Source: Shewanella sp. VB17 (lineage in GTDB: Bacteria > Pseudomonadota > Gammaproteobacteria > Enterobacterales > Shewanellaceae). Taken from it: a DNA stretch of 64,000 nt. The notes beneath the pieces are model-generated. The model saw only the letters and a list, made by a program, of their open reading frames with translations, was not told where the DNA came from and made no database searches. The stretch lies in contig NZ_JABRVS010000001.1 in the NCBI RefSeq assembly GCF_013248905.1, forward strand, positions 3,472,001 to 3,536,000, given 5' to 3'. Within the stretch, counting starts at the first letter, position 1, and each line of letters begins with the position of its first letter. Below are positions 1 through 7,343 of this stretch, in pieces. The position numbers were made by a program, and so were the translations under genes.

Positions 1-120
1 ATGAAGAAATAAACGAAATTAACAAAGGATTAAAAATAAACAGACTCAAAAAATAATTATATTATTTATTGTAAATAGAGCATGTAAATAATTCTGTGTA
101 AGTGATCAGGTAACAATTAT

Positions 121-360
121 CTTGTAATGACTTCCAACAGTATCGAGGATCCCCGTCTTATACCCGTCACTCCTTGAATTGGCTTTTCGAAACTTTCATA
201 TGTGCTAGGTGGCAACCATTCATACTTTGCTTTTTCCCACAAAATTTCAATGAAAACAGATGTTCAACATGCTGAGAATATTCATCTGGGTAATTAGGCG
301 GTAAAAACAGCGATACACCTGCTTTTCCTACCACAATGATTTACAAAGCAACGATTTACA
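121..360 (-). pseudogene. Decayed IS630-family transposase 3' end
   Basis: On the minus strand one frame reads ...SLFLPPNYPDE..HVEHLF, which resembles the 'LPPYSPELN.IEHLW' segment before the last catalytic acid of IS630/DDE_3 transposases. The reading then shifts by one base into ..LWEKAKYEWLPPSTYESFEK.., which resembles the C-terminal helix of the same family (typically 'LWKKIKYEWL.. YESF'). The N-terminal two thirds and both ends are missing, so this is a relic. It is the only coding trace in the first 650 bases. It lies beyond the 3' end of the T3SS island and may mark a rearrangement boundary. The call rests on remembered family motifs, not on a search. Confidence 0.45.
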
Positions 361-494
361 AAGCAATGATTACTTCAATCAGCTATCGGTTGAAGAGACA
401 GCGAGGATAGAACATAGATTAAACACGAGAGAGCCTCGCTGGGATATTATTCACCTTATGACATATTTATGCAGCATTTGATAATAATACAATT

Positions 495-538
495 CCCTCT
501 ATCAGGTCAAAATCATTATATTTTTGCCTGACAGAGGG
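495..538. repeat. Inverted repeat / hairpin
   Basis: CCCTCT-ATCAGG-TCAAAA is followed after about nine bases by TTTTG-CCTGA-CAGAGGG, giving a long imperfect stem. It is followed by GCTGTCAAC, not by a T tract, so a simple terminator is not clear. It lies 117 bases past the enoyl-CoA isomerase stop codon and could end that transcript or be an insertion-sequence end. Apart from this hairpin and the transposase relic, nothing else is visible in 1-654. Confidence 0.4.
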
Positions 539-654
539 CTGTCAACTTCAAAAACCTAAGGCCTTTTACGGAAAACCGATAAACATGATGAGTGACAGTG
601 TAAGTGTTATGGTTTGTCTTTGACTTTGACTATCGTGCTCCCAAAAAATCAGCT

Positions 655-1410
655 TTAATCATTGATTATATTACTGTTATTTAAAAAAGCTTGGAAGCGT
701 ATTTTAGCTTCATCACTTTTCAACCTTATTCCAAACTCATTAAGCTCCATTTTCATCTGCTGGCGAACCAATTCTTTATTGGGTCGTAACAGCACTCGAG
801 TCGCTTGAAGTGCTTGAGGTGGCTGACTTGCGAGTTTTATCGCTTTAGCAAGTGCATGCTCAAATATGTCTTCATCTGATATCACATCATTAATGATATT
901 CAATGATTTAGCTTTTTGTACATCGAAACTTTCACCGAGTAGCAATAGCTCTGAGGCTTGTTGTAAACCCATAAGCTGAGGTAATAATAAGCTGGATCCA
1001 GCTTCTGGTACGAGAGATAAATTAATAAAAGGTAATTGAAATTTTGCCGATCGAGAGGCATACACCAGATCACAATGAAGTAGTAAGGTTGTGCCTATCC
1101 CAATAGCTGCACCAGTGACTGCTGCAACAATAGGCTTAGTTAAATCGAGTAAGGTGAAAAGAAATCGAAAAGCGGGATGTTGTTCATCTAAGTGGCTAGC
1201 AGTTAAAAAGTCAGCAACATCATTTCCTGCGGTAAAAACATTTGATTGCCCTTTGATTAAAAAGGCATAAATTGCATTATCAGACTCACCTTCTATAAGA
1301 TGCTCTGTCATGCAAGTGTACATCTCAAGACTGAGTGCGTTGCGTTTTTCTGGGCGATTAATGGTAATTATTTTAACGCCTTGCTTATCTTGAACTTGAA
1401 TTTGACTCAT
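655..1410 (-). CDS. Crotonase-family enoyl-CoA isomerase/hydratase
   Basis: A 251-aa crotonase-fold protein. The oxyanion-hole segments are visible as GNDVADF and GAAIGIGTTLL, and one catalytic acid sits in LVPEAGSS. The first glutamate of true hydratases (G.GxELA) is replaced by TLL. That single-Glu pattern is typical of delta3,delta2-enoyl-CoA isomerases of the ECI2/PaaG type, so isomerase is preferred over hydratase. The role would be beta-oxidation of unsaturated acyl-CoAs in the cytoplasm. The ATG at 1410 is chosen over an upstream one at 1455 because it has an AGGA-like ribosome site and begins directly with the family N-terminus (MSQIQVQDKQGV). Two fatty-acid-regulator-like palindromes lie 40-76 bases upstream. 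It stands where export genes sctR-U would be expected after sctQ. Confidence 0.85.
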   Translation of the reverse strand: MSQIQVQDKQGVKIITINRPEKRNALSLEMYTCMTEHLIEGESDNAIYAFLIKGQSNVFTAGNDVADFLTASHLDEQHPAFRFLFTLLDLTKPIVAAVTGAAIGIGTTLLLHCDLVYASRSAKFQLPFINLSLVPEAGSSLLLPQLMGLQQASELLLLGESFDVQKAKSLNIINDVISDEDIFEHALAKAIKLASQPPQALQATRVLLRPNKELVRQQMKMELNEFGIRLKSDEAKIRFQAFLNNSNIIND

Positions 1411-1449
1411 CTCGTTATGTCCTATTAGGCAAGGGAGGAAATCGACAGT

Positions 1450-1486
1450 GTTCAATGCATTGAACTACATTCAAACAAGTGTTTAA
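1450..1486. promoter_or_regulatory. Tandem operator-like palindromes upstream of the isomerase
   Basis: GTTCAATGCATTGAAC (1450-1465) is a perfect 16-base palindrome. A few bases further on, TTCAAACAAGTGTTTAA (1470-1486) is a near-palindrome that resembles the PsrA box (CAAAC-N-GTTTG core) known for beta-oxidation genes in Pseudomonas and Shewanella. Their position 40-76 bases before the start codon suits repressor sites. The assignment to PsrA or FadR is inference from the motif and the gene's pathway. Confidence 0.45.
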
Positions 1487-1584
1487 TTTACTCCTCTTGA
1501 TGTCAACCTTTTTTTCTTTAACCAAGTAAAAGATAAATAGCCAGACGGATTAACAAGCCAACATAGTTCGGCCGTTATTCCGCC

Positions 1585-2484
1585 CTAATTTTCGACATTA
1601 GAATGAGTACTATTTATCTGTGCTAACAGTTCGGTGCCACTGCGTAATAAGCTGGCAGTACCGAGTAAATTTGATTTACCATCATTTTGAACGCAAAGCC
1701 TCACTTCTCCGTTTAGCGCTAACAACCCTGTAAGCTTTTCCCCCTGCATAATACCACCTAAATGTGATAGAGGCAGTCTTACCGTGGCAATTTCAGCCAA
1801 CACAGGCGAATACATAAATTTCATGTCTGTACACACAGCCTCAATCATGAAGCTTGTCTTACCTCCTTGATTTTCATCCACTAATGTCACTTTCGCTAAG
1901 GGACCATTACACCACAAAAGTGCTTCACCGCGTTCTATTCGCACGTCACCATCAAGCCAAATACCAGATCCAATTGGTGGTAGTTGAGGGACATCGGCTG
2001 TTTGCTGGCTAAATCCAGCCACTAAAGACACACTAACGTCAGCAGACTGACCCGCAAAGGGTGACCAATTTTCCACAATACTTTGCCATTTCTCTTGGGG
2101 CCAATCTATCAAGACACAGCTAATGTCACCCACCTCTGGGTGAGTAAAGGTTAACACAGGGTATATTTGAGGCAATAAACTACAAGTATCAGGGTCAAGT
2201 TCGAGCTGACTTAAGAGCCAAGGCACATCAGTTTCTAGCATTGCAGTTGTCACACACGCTAAAAATTCACGCGGTACATTGTCAGGTTCTGGGATCTCAG
2301 TGAGCATCAATACCCACTTTTGCCAGTCTTGTGCAGAGCACCACATTCCACCGCCTAAAGAGGACGCTTCACGACGCCAAAATACCCCGTCTCCACCCAT
2401 CTGTTTTAATTCTATTCGGCAAGCTTGTTGCGCCAAGCCTCGACCGATTATTTGGCTCGCTTTTAGTAAAGTATGCATTGTCAT
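1585..2484 (-). CDS. sctQ: T3SS cytoplasmic sorting-platform protein SctQ (SsaQ-like)
   Basis: A 299-aa protein at the end of the ssaM-V-N-O-P-Q transcription unit. The C-terminus (about residues 233-293) is a SpoA/FliN-like domain with LPLSHLGGIMQGEKL and a hydrophobic end. The N-terminal 200 residues are divergent, as usual for SctQ. In SPI-2-type systems SctQ forms the cytoplasmic C-ring pods with SctK and SctL and docks chaperone-effector complexes. Salmonella SsaQ also makes a short C-terminal product from an internal start. Met213 and Met221 are possible equivalents here, but no strong internal ribosome site is visible. A GAGGGTGA element precedes the ATG at 2484. No sctR, S, T or U follows. 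Confidence 0.85.
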   Translation of the reverse strand: MTMHTLLKASQIIGRGLAQQACRIELKQMGGDGVFWRREASSLGGGMWCSAQDWQKWVLMLTEIPEPDNVPREFLACVTTAMLETDVPWLLSQLELDPDTCSLLPQIYPVLTFTHPEVGDISCVLIDWPQEKWQSIVENWSPFAGQSADVSVSLVAGFSQQTADVPQLPPIGSGIWLDGDVRIERGEALLWCNGPLAKVTLVDENQGGKTSFMIEAVCTDMKFMYSPVLAEIATVRLPLSHLGGIMQGEKLTGLLALNGEVRLCVQNDGKSNLLGTASLLRSGTELLAQINSTHSNVEN

Positions 2485-2559
2485 TATTCACCCTCACTCA
2501 AAATCAAATACTTAACACCCAATGCTAATCACATTCAAGCACCACTCTCATGTCAGCAG

Positions 2560-2991
2560 CTATACTGGCATCAACTCCAATGCAATATGACATCGTCTAC
2601 CCACAAGTACTTGTGACAACTTAGGAATTAAGCCAGTTAGTATCTGTGACTGACGTTCATTTTTTGGGGTTATTTGTAACCGGATCCCCTGACTTTGATA
2701 GCTCGCTTGGATCACTAAGCCCATCATTGGTCCGTTAAGTAATCGATAGCTCAGCATATCTCCTTGCCGGATCACTTCAGCATTTCCTTGACGGCACACT
2801 CCCCCCTCACGGCTTAGTACAGCCTTGGTCACTGCTGAAATGGGCACTTTTCCTTGTCTACTTTCTGCTTTGTTGTCACCTGTCAAACACATTTCAAAAC
2901 GGCGACGAATATCAGGATCTGACTCGTGACGAGCTTCGACCGTGGGTAAACTGGTCTTACGTCCCCTATCTATCTGTAATGGATGATTCAT
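2560..2991 (-). CDS. sctP: T3SS SctP/SsaP-like needle-length/switch protein
   Basis: A 143-aa protein between sctO and sctQ, the position of ssaP in SPI-2. It overlaps the end of sctO by 26 bases, implying coupled translation. The N-terminal half is charged (RGRKTSLP.., ESDPDIRRRFE). The C-terminal half (about residues 85-140) is beta-rich, which suits the T3S4 substrate-switch fold of SctP/FliK-like proteins. Sequence conservation of this family is very low, so the call depends mainly on gene order and size (SsaP is of similar length). It would act at the cytoplasmic face, measuring needle length and switching secretion substrates. Confidence 0.65.
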   Translation of the reverse strand: MNHPLQIDRGRKTSLPTVEARHESDPDIRRRFEMCLTGDNKAESRQGKVPISAVTKAVLSREGGVCRQGNAEVIRQGDMLSYRLLNGPMMGLVIQASYQSQGIRLQITPKNERQSQILTGLIPKLSQVLVGRRCHIALELMPV

Positions 2992-3382
2992 TAAACACCG
3001 CCTGTAATTTTTGCTGATTTTTGCTTAATCGTACAATATTCACCCTCAGTTCTGCCTGAGTCAACGCCAGCTCATCAGCTTCATTCTGCAAAGTGACTAA
3101 GGATTCAGCTAGCGCTCTCTCCTGTTGATAACCCTTTGCCAAGCTCAGCTTAAATTTCACTACTTCATCTGGACTCAAAGATACTTGAGGCACTGCTTGG
3201 TGTGTTAACTTAGCCACCAGCTCATATCGTTCCGCACGAACGTGATGCTGTTCTTGGACCAATAAATGACTCGCATGCTGACTTTGCACCAATTGCCGTC
3301 TCAATTTATCCTCTCTATCCGCTCGGATCACAAGTAAGCGCTTAAGCATCGCAATGTCACATTCCTCTACACTGAACTCCAT
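2966..3382 (-). CDS. sctO: T3SS stalk protein SctO (SsaO/YscO-like)
   Basis: A 138-aa, almost entirely helical, charged protein: EDKLRRQLVQSQHAS.. and ..LVTLQNEADELALTQAEL.. read as two antiparallel coiled-coil arms. It lies directly downstream of the ATPase gene sctN (12 bases), the fixed position of the SctO/FliJ family, whose members link the ATPase hexamer to the SctV export gate. Length fits YscO/SsaO. A ribosome site AAAGGGAAATGCC precedes the ATG at 3382. The 3' end overlaps sctP. Confidence 0.8.
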   Translation of the reverse strand: MEFSVEECDIAMLKRLLVIRADREDKLRRQLVQSQHASHLLVQEQHHVRAERYELVAKLTHQAVPQVSLSPDEVVKFKLSLAKGYQQERALAESLVTLQNEADELALTQAELRVNIVRLSKNQQKLQAVFNESSITDR

Positions 3383-3394
3383 GGCATTTCCCTT

Positions 3395-4726
3395 TTATTT
3401 TGCAGGCAGTAAAGCCGTCAATTGCAGCAATGTGTCCTCATAAGGCGTGAATTCATCTACCGATTGGCACAAGAAAGCGGTAATAGCGCCATGACGAGCT
3501 ACCGCCTCATCAGTTTCTTTATCTTGACCTTCTACATATTCACCGACTCGTATAAGCAGTTGCACTTCTTTATATAAAGCCAATAGCTGTCTCATCTTAG
3601 CCCCTAGATACCTTTGCTCAGGGGTCACAATTTGATCCATCACACGGCTAACACTGGCGTTAATATCAATGGCGGGATAATGCCCCGCGCCCGCCAATTT
3701 ACGCGATAACACTATATGACCGTCGAGTAAGGAGCGTACCTCATCAGCGATTGGCTCATTTATGTTATCTCCTTCAACCAATACCGTATAAATTCCGGTA
3801 ATGCTTCCTTTTTTTGCAGGTCCAGCCCGTTCAACCAAGGCTGATAAATGGACAAAAACACTCGGTGGAAAACCATTAGATACCGCCGCTTCTCCTGCAG
3901 CTAAACTGATCTCTCGCGCACTACGCGCAAAGCGGGTAAGTGAGTCCACCATTAAAAGTACATTTTTACCTTGATCACGAAAATACTCGGCAATCGTAGT
4001 AGCCGTTAACGTGGCTTTCATTCGCTCAAGTGGTGGTCTGTCAGAAGTTGCCACCACCATTACTGTTCTCGATCTCGCCTCTGGCGTTAAGTTATATTCA
4101 ATAAATTCGCGTACTTCACGTCCACGCTCACCGACTAAAGCGAGCACAATCACATCTGCCTGACAATGTGACGCAATCATGCCTAGTAAGGTGCTTTTAC
4201 CGCCACCTGCCGCAGCAAAAATGCCGATCCTTTGACCGACACCACACGCCAGAGCGCTATCAATAGCGCGGATCCCCATTGGCATAACAGTATCAATCAA
4301 ACTGCGGCTCAAAGGATTGGGCGCACTGCCGACATTGGGTCTAAGCTCTGTTGCCCTTAATGGGTAACCATCCATTGCCACTCCCAATCCATCCACCACT
4401 CGCCCAAGCAAGCCGTCTCCTAACGGGACTTGATGTCCATGGCCTAAAGGTTCAACAAGGGCGCCTGTTTGCAAACCGGTGGTGACCTCAAAAGGAGACA
4501 AGATAGCGTCATCACCTTTAACGGCAACCACCTCTGCAGTCAACTCATCACCAATGCGGCATAGCTCACCTTGATGGGCGCCAGGTAATGTTGCTCGAAC
4601 CAAGGTCGAATCAATCTCCTGCACCCGCCCGAAATAACGAACGGGGCTCACCATATCGAGTTTCTCATTAGCGAAAAGGTTAACCTTGAGTTGTGAACTC
4701 ACAAATTCACTGTCTGGTAACTTCAT
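3395..4726 (-). CDS. sctN: T3SS ATPase SctN (SsaN)
   Basis: A 443-aa F1-beta-like ATPase, full length for the family. The Walker A loop is at about residues 171-179 (AAAGGGKST). The GERGREVREF motif and a Walker B region (LLMVDSLTRFARSAREISLA) follow, as in FliI, YscN and SsaN. SctN hexamers at the cytoplasmic base of the injectisome strip chaperones from effectors and unfold them. It is followed by the stalk gene sctO and preceded by sctV after an 80-base gap. All catalytic motifs are intact, so the ATPase should be functional despite the missing export genes. Confidence 0.96.
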   Translation of the reverse strand: MKLPDSEFVSSQLKVNLFANEKLDMVSPVRYFGRVQEIDSTLVRATLPGAHQGELCRIGDELTAEVVAVKGDDAILSPFEVTTGLQTGALVEPLGHGHQVPLGDGLLGRVVDGLGVAMDGYPLRATELRPNVGSAPNPLSRSLIDTVMPMGIRAIDSALACGVGQRIGIFAAAGGGKSTLLGMIASHCQADVIVLALVGERGREVREFIEYNLTPEARSRTVMVVATSDRPPLERMKATLTATTIAEYFRDQGKNVLLMVDSLTRFARSAREISLAAGEAAVSNGFPPSVFVHLSALVERAGPAKKGSITGIYTVLVEGDNINEPIADEVRSLLDGHIVLSRKLAGAGHYPAIDINASVSRVMDQIVTPEQRYLGAKMRQLLALYKEVQLLIRVGEYVEGQDKETDEAVARHGAITAFLCQSVDEFTPYEDTLLQLTALLPAK

Positions 4727-4806
4727 TTAATCAACTCCTTTGGCTCAACATCAATAACGGCATATAATGCTATATCAACAAAATCGAATATTGTTATAAC
4801 AACCAC

Positions 4807-6861
4807 TTAGCTCACCATCGCGGCATCTAATGCATCACCCACAAGGTCAACATGGCCTAACACTTTAATTTCAGCTTCATCCCCCAGCTCCTGAAACGAG
4901 AGTACTGGTGTTGTAAAGAGTTCTCGTTCGACAATTTTTCTTAAATAGCGACGAACATCTAATGAGGTCAATAACACACAAGATTGTTGCGGAGGTAATT
5001 GCGCCTTTATAGCCGATAAAATCAAGTTACTTTGCTCCATATCCAAAGCTGAATATGATCCCGCAGTAGATTGACGTATCGATTCACGAATTAAATTCTC
5101 AATTCCTTCACCGACCATGAGTACGGAGATCCACCCTTGTGGCGTCGCAAATTTGCGGCGAATATGACGCCGTAACGCTATTCGTACATATTCAGTTAAC
5201 ATAATGACGTCTTTTTCTTTTGGCACCCATTCCACTAAGGTTTCAAAAATGGTGCGAAGATCGCGGATCGAAATCCCCTCTTCCACTAAGCGCTGCAGGA
5301 TCTCAGCCACTTTCCCAACCGACAGCAAACGCTGTAATTCTTTAACGAGTTCTCCATATCGGGCTTCCATCGCATCCATTAAATAACGTGTTTCCTGTAC
5401 CCCGATAAACTCACCGGCATACCGATCAATCACTTTACCCACAATATAAGCGGGCAACTGCTCACCACTGTACACGGGTAAATCTTGACTTTGGGCCTGT
5501 TCAAGCACATTGCCTTTAATCCAATGAAGTGCTTCACCACTAAAGGGAAGCGTTTCAACGCGGCTTGGCAAAGTGGCAATAGACTCAATTAAAAGTGACT
5601 CTTCAGGATCAAGCTGAAGTTGTAATACTGGTTCTTGATAAAGCAAGACATCACATTGACCCAAGTTACCTTTATTGGCTATTTGCAACTGTATTTCCGG
5701 TAAAGGAACCCCAAGCTGCTCAAATAGCTGCCAGCGTAAACGTTGCAGGGAATCCTTGACGCCTTGACTGGGGACATCTGCCCCAAGACAAAGCATCAAT
5801 GGAACGGCGCCAGGTGACATGCTGTCTCCTCCTCGCTCAATCGCACCTGAGTTCTCTGAAAAATGCGCACCGTCACCTTGTTCATTGGCACTCTTTTTAT
5901 GAGTTAACCACCAAGAAAAAGCAAAGGTGGTAGCACCTAATGAAGCAAAAACAAGAAAAGGAAAACCGGGAATAAAGGCAAAAATAAACATCACAATCCC
6001 GGCCATCTGTAAAGATGAGGGTTGACGTCCCACTTGCATGACAAGTTCATTCGCCAAATTTTGACGTTGCTCACCCGGTACACGTGTCACAATAAGACCA
6101 GCGGTGATCGAAATAAGTAATGATGGAATTTGTGCAATCAAACCATCACCAATGGACAATACCGCATAAGTATTGACCGCTTCAGACGCGGACATATTAT
6201 GTTGCATCACTCCCACAGCAATGCCGCCCAAGATGTTAGTCATAATGACAATAATACTGGCAATGGCATCGCCTTTTACAAATTTCATCGCCCCATCCAT
6301 GGCACCATAAAGTTGACTCTCTTTCTGTACTTGTGCCCGTTGACGCTTAGCCTCTTTGGCATCAATAATCCCCGCGCGCATATCACCATCAATGCTCATC
6401 TGTTTACCCGGCATGGCATCCAGTGAAAAACGCGCACTCACCTCAGCGACACGCTCAGACCCTTTCGTGATCACGATAAACTGCACAATCGTGATAATGG
6501 TAAAAATGATGATCCCTACCACTAGGTTGCCACCCACCACAAAATTACCAAAAGTGTAGACAATATCGCCCGCATCATGTTGTAACAAGATCAAGCGACT
6601 GGTACTAATCGTTAACGCTAGACGGTACAGGGTGGTGATCAGTAATAGAGATGGGAACACCGAAAACTCTAGCGGATCACGAATGTATATCGCGATCATG
6701 AGCAATATTATCGATAAGCATAAATTAATGGCAATCAGTACATCGACCAAGGCGGTGGGCAGTGGCAGGATCATCATAAACACCGCCACCATCAACATGG
6801 CACTGAGAATAATATCGTGCCTACCAGCGGCCTTACTTAACCAACGACTGATGAAGTTCAT
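4807..6861 (-). CDS. sctV: T3SS export-gate protein SctV (SsaV)
   Basis: A 684-aa FHIPEP-family protein. About eight hydrophobic segments occupy residues 15-330. The conserved cytoplasmic FHIPEP loop is visible (FSLDAMPGKQMSIDGDMRAG and DAKEAKRQR), and the C-terminal ring-forming domain of about 340 residues is complete. SctV forms the nonameric inner-membrane gate that receives substrates and uses the proton gradient. The ATG overlaps the ssaM stop codon (ATGA), so the two are translationally coupled. SsaM in Salmonella cooperates with SpiC to control translocator versus effector release at SsaV, and all three partners are in this window. Confidence 0.96.
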   Translation of the reverse strand: MNFISRWLSKAAGRHDIILSAMLMVAVFMMILPLPTALVDVLIAINLCLSIILLMIAIYIRDPLEFSVFPSLLLITTLYRLALTISTSRLILLQHDAGDIVYTFGNFVVGGNLVVGIIIFTIITIVQFIVITKGSERVAEVSARFSLDAMPGKQMSIDGDMRAGIIDAKEAKRQRAQVQKESQLYGAMDGAMKFVKGDAIASIIVIMTNILGGIAVGVMQHNMSASEAVNTYAVLSIGDGLIAQIPSLLISITAGLIVTRVPGEQRQNLANELVMQVGRQPSSLQMAGIVMFIFAFIPGFPFLVFASLGATTFAFSWWLTHKKSANEQGDGAHFSENSGAIERGGDSMSPGAVPLMLCLGADVPSQGVKDSLQRLRWQLFEQLGVPLPEIQLQIANKGNLGQCDVLLYQEPVLQLQLDPEESLLIESIATLPSRVETLPFSGEALHWIKGNVLEQAQSQDLPVYSGEQLPAYIVGKVIDRYAGEFIGVQETRYLMDAMEARYGELVKELQRLLSVGKVAEILQRLVEEGISIRDLRTIFETLVEWVPKEKDVIMLTEYVRIALRRHIRRKFATPQGWISVLMVGEGIENLIRESIRQSTAGSYSALDMEQSNLILSAIKAQLPPQQSCVLLTSLDVRRYLRKIVERELFTTPVLSFQELGDEAEIKVLGHVDLVGDALDAAMVS

Positions 6862-7220
6862 GATTGACCTCCAGTAGTGACTTGATTTAGAAATTTTTGC
6901 TGCTTTTTACACAGGTGATACCAGTCATGAGCTTGACTGTTCGATGGGCATTGACAGCTAATCATCAAACGATTTTTGACAATAAAAATCCTTTGAGGGA
7001 TCCCCATAAAAGCTTCAGGATGCCAACGAGAGAGCAGAGGTTTCAGCAAGATCACTTCAGACTCTAGCAACCAAGAACTCATGAGCAAACGATCATCAAT
7101 TGACTCGAGTAAGATCCCAAAGGGAGGCCAATGGCACTCGATACGATCTGCTAAGCTGACTGGCCAATGATTGACCAGCCTGAAAAATTGCTCAAGATTA
7201 CGTACAACTTGTAGATCCAT
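6858..7220 (-). CDS. ssaM: SsaM-like T3SS secretion-switch protein
   Basis: A 120-aa protein immediately before sctV. The segment ..AFMGIPQRIFIVKNRLMIS.. and the tail ..W..L.KKQQKFLNQ match what I recall of Salmonella SsaM (GIPQRLFLL.., ..RQIKFLES) in both position and spacing. The lengths are nearly equal. In Salmonella SsaM binds SpiC, and the pair gates the switch between translocator and effector secretion. It is the first gene of the M-V-N-O-P-Q unit. A 7-4-7 inverted repeat lies about 59 bases before its start codon. Confidence 0.8.
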   Translation of the reverse strand: MDLQVVRNLEQFFRLVNHWPVSLADRIECHWPPFGILLESIDDRLLMSSWLLESEVILLKPLLSRWHPEAFMGIPQRIFIVKNRLMISCQCPSNSQAHDWYHLCKKQQKFLNQVTTGGQS

Positions 7221-7278
7221 ACCGAACTCCCGCGATTAACTCTCGGGATCATCATCGCCCAATCAGCAAAAAACGGGT

Positions 7279-7296
7279 ATCAGGTGAACACCTTAA
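7279..7296. promoter_or_regulatory. Candidate SsrB-type 7-4-7 palindrome upstream of ssaM
   Basis: ATCAGGT-GAAC-ACCTTAA lies 59 bases upstream of the ssaM start codon. It is one of four copies with the same 7-4-7 arrangement in front of T3SS transcription units. This copy is embedded in a longer imperfect palindrome, CGGGTA...TACCCG. Confidence 0.6.
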
Positions 7297-7343
7297 CTAC
7301 CCGTTTATTGATTGAACATCACTCGAATAAAGCAGCTTGTACT

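Noticed and set aside
1585..6861. Flagellar origin of the export genes (FliI/FlhA-like)
   Set aside because: SsaM, SpiC, SctF, SctJ, SseB/C/D and chaperones nearby, and SctN/SctV motif context, show an injectisome, not a flagellum.
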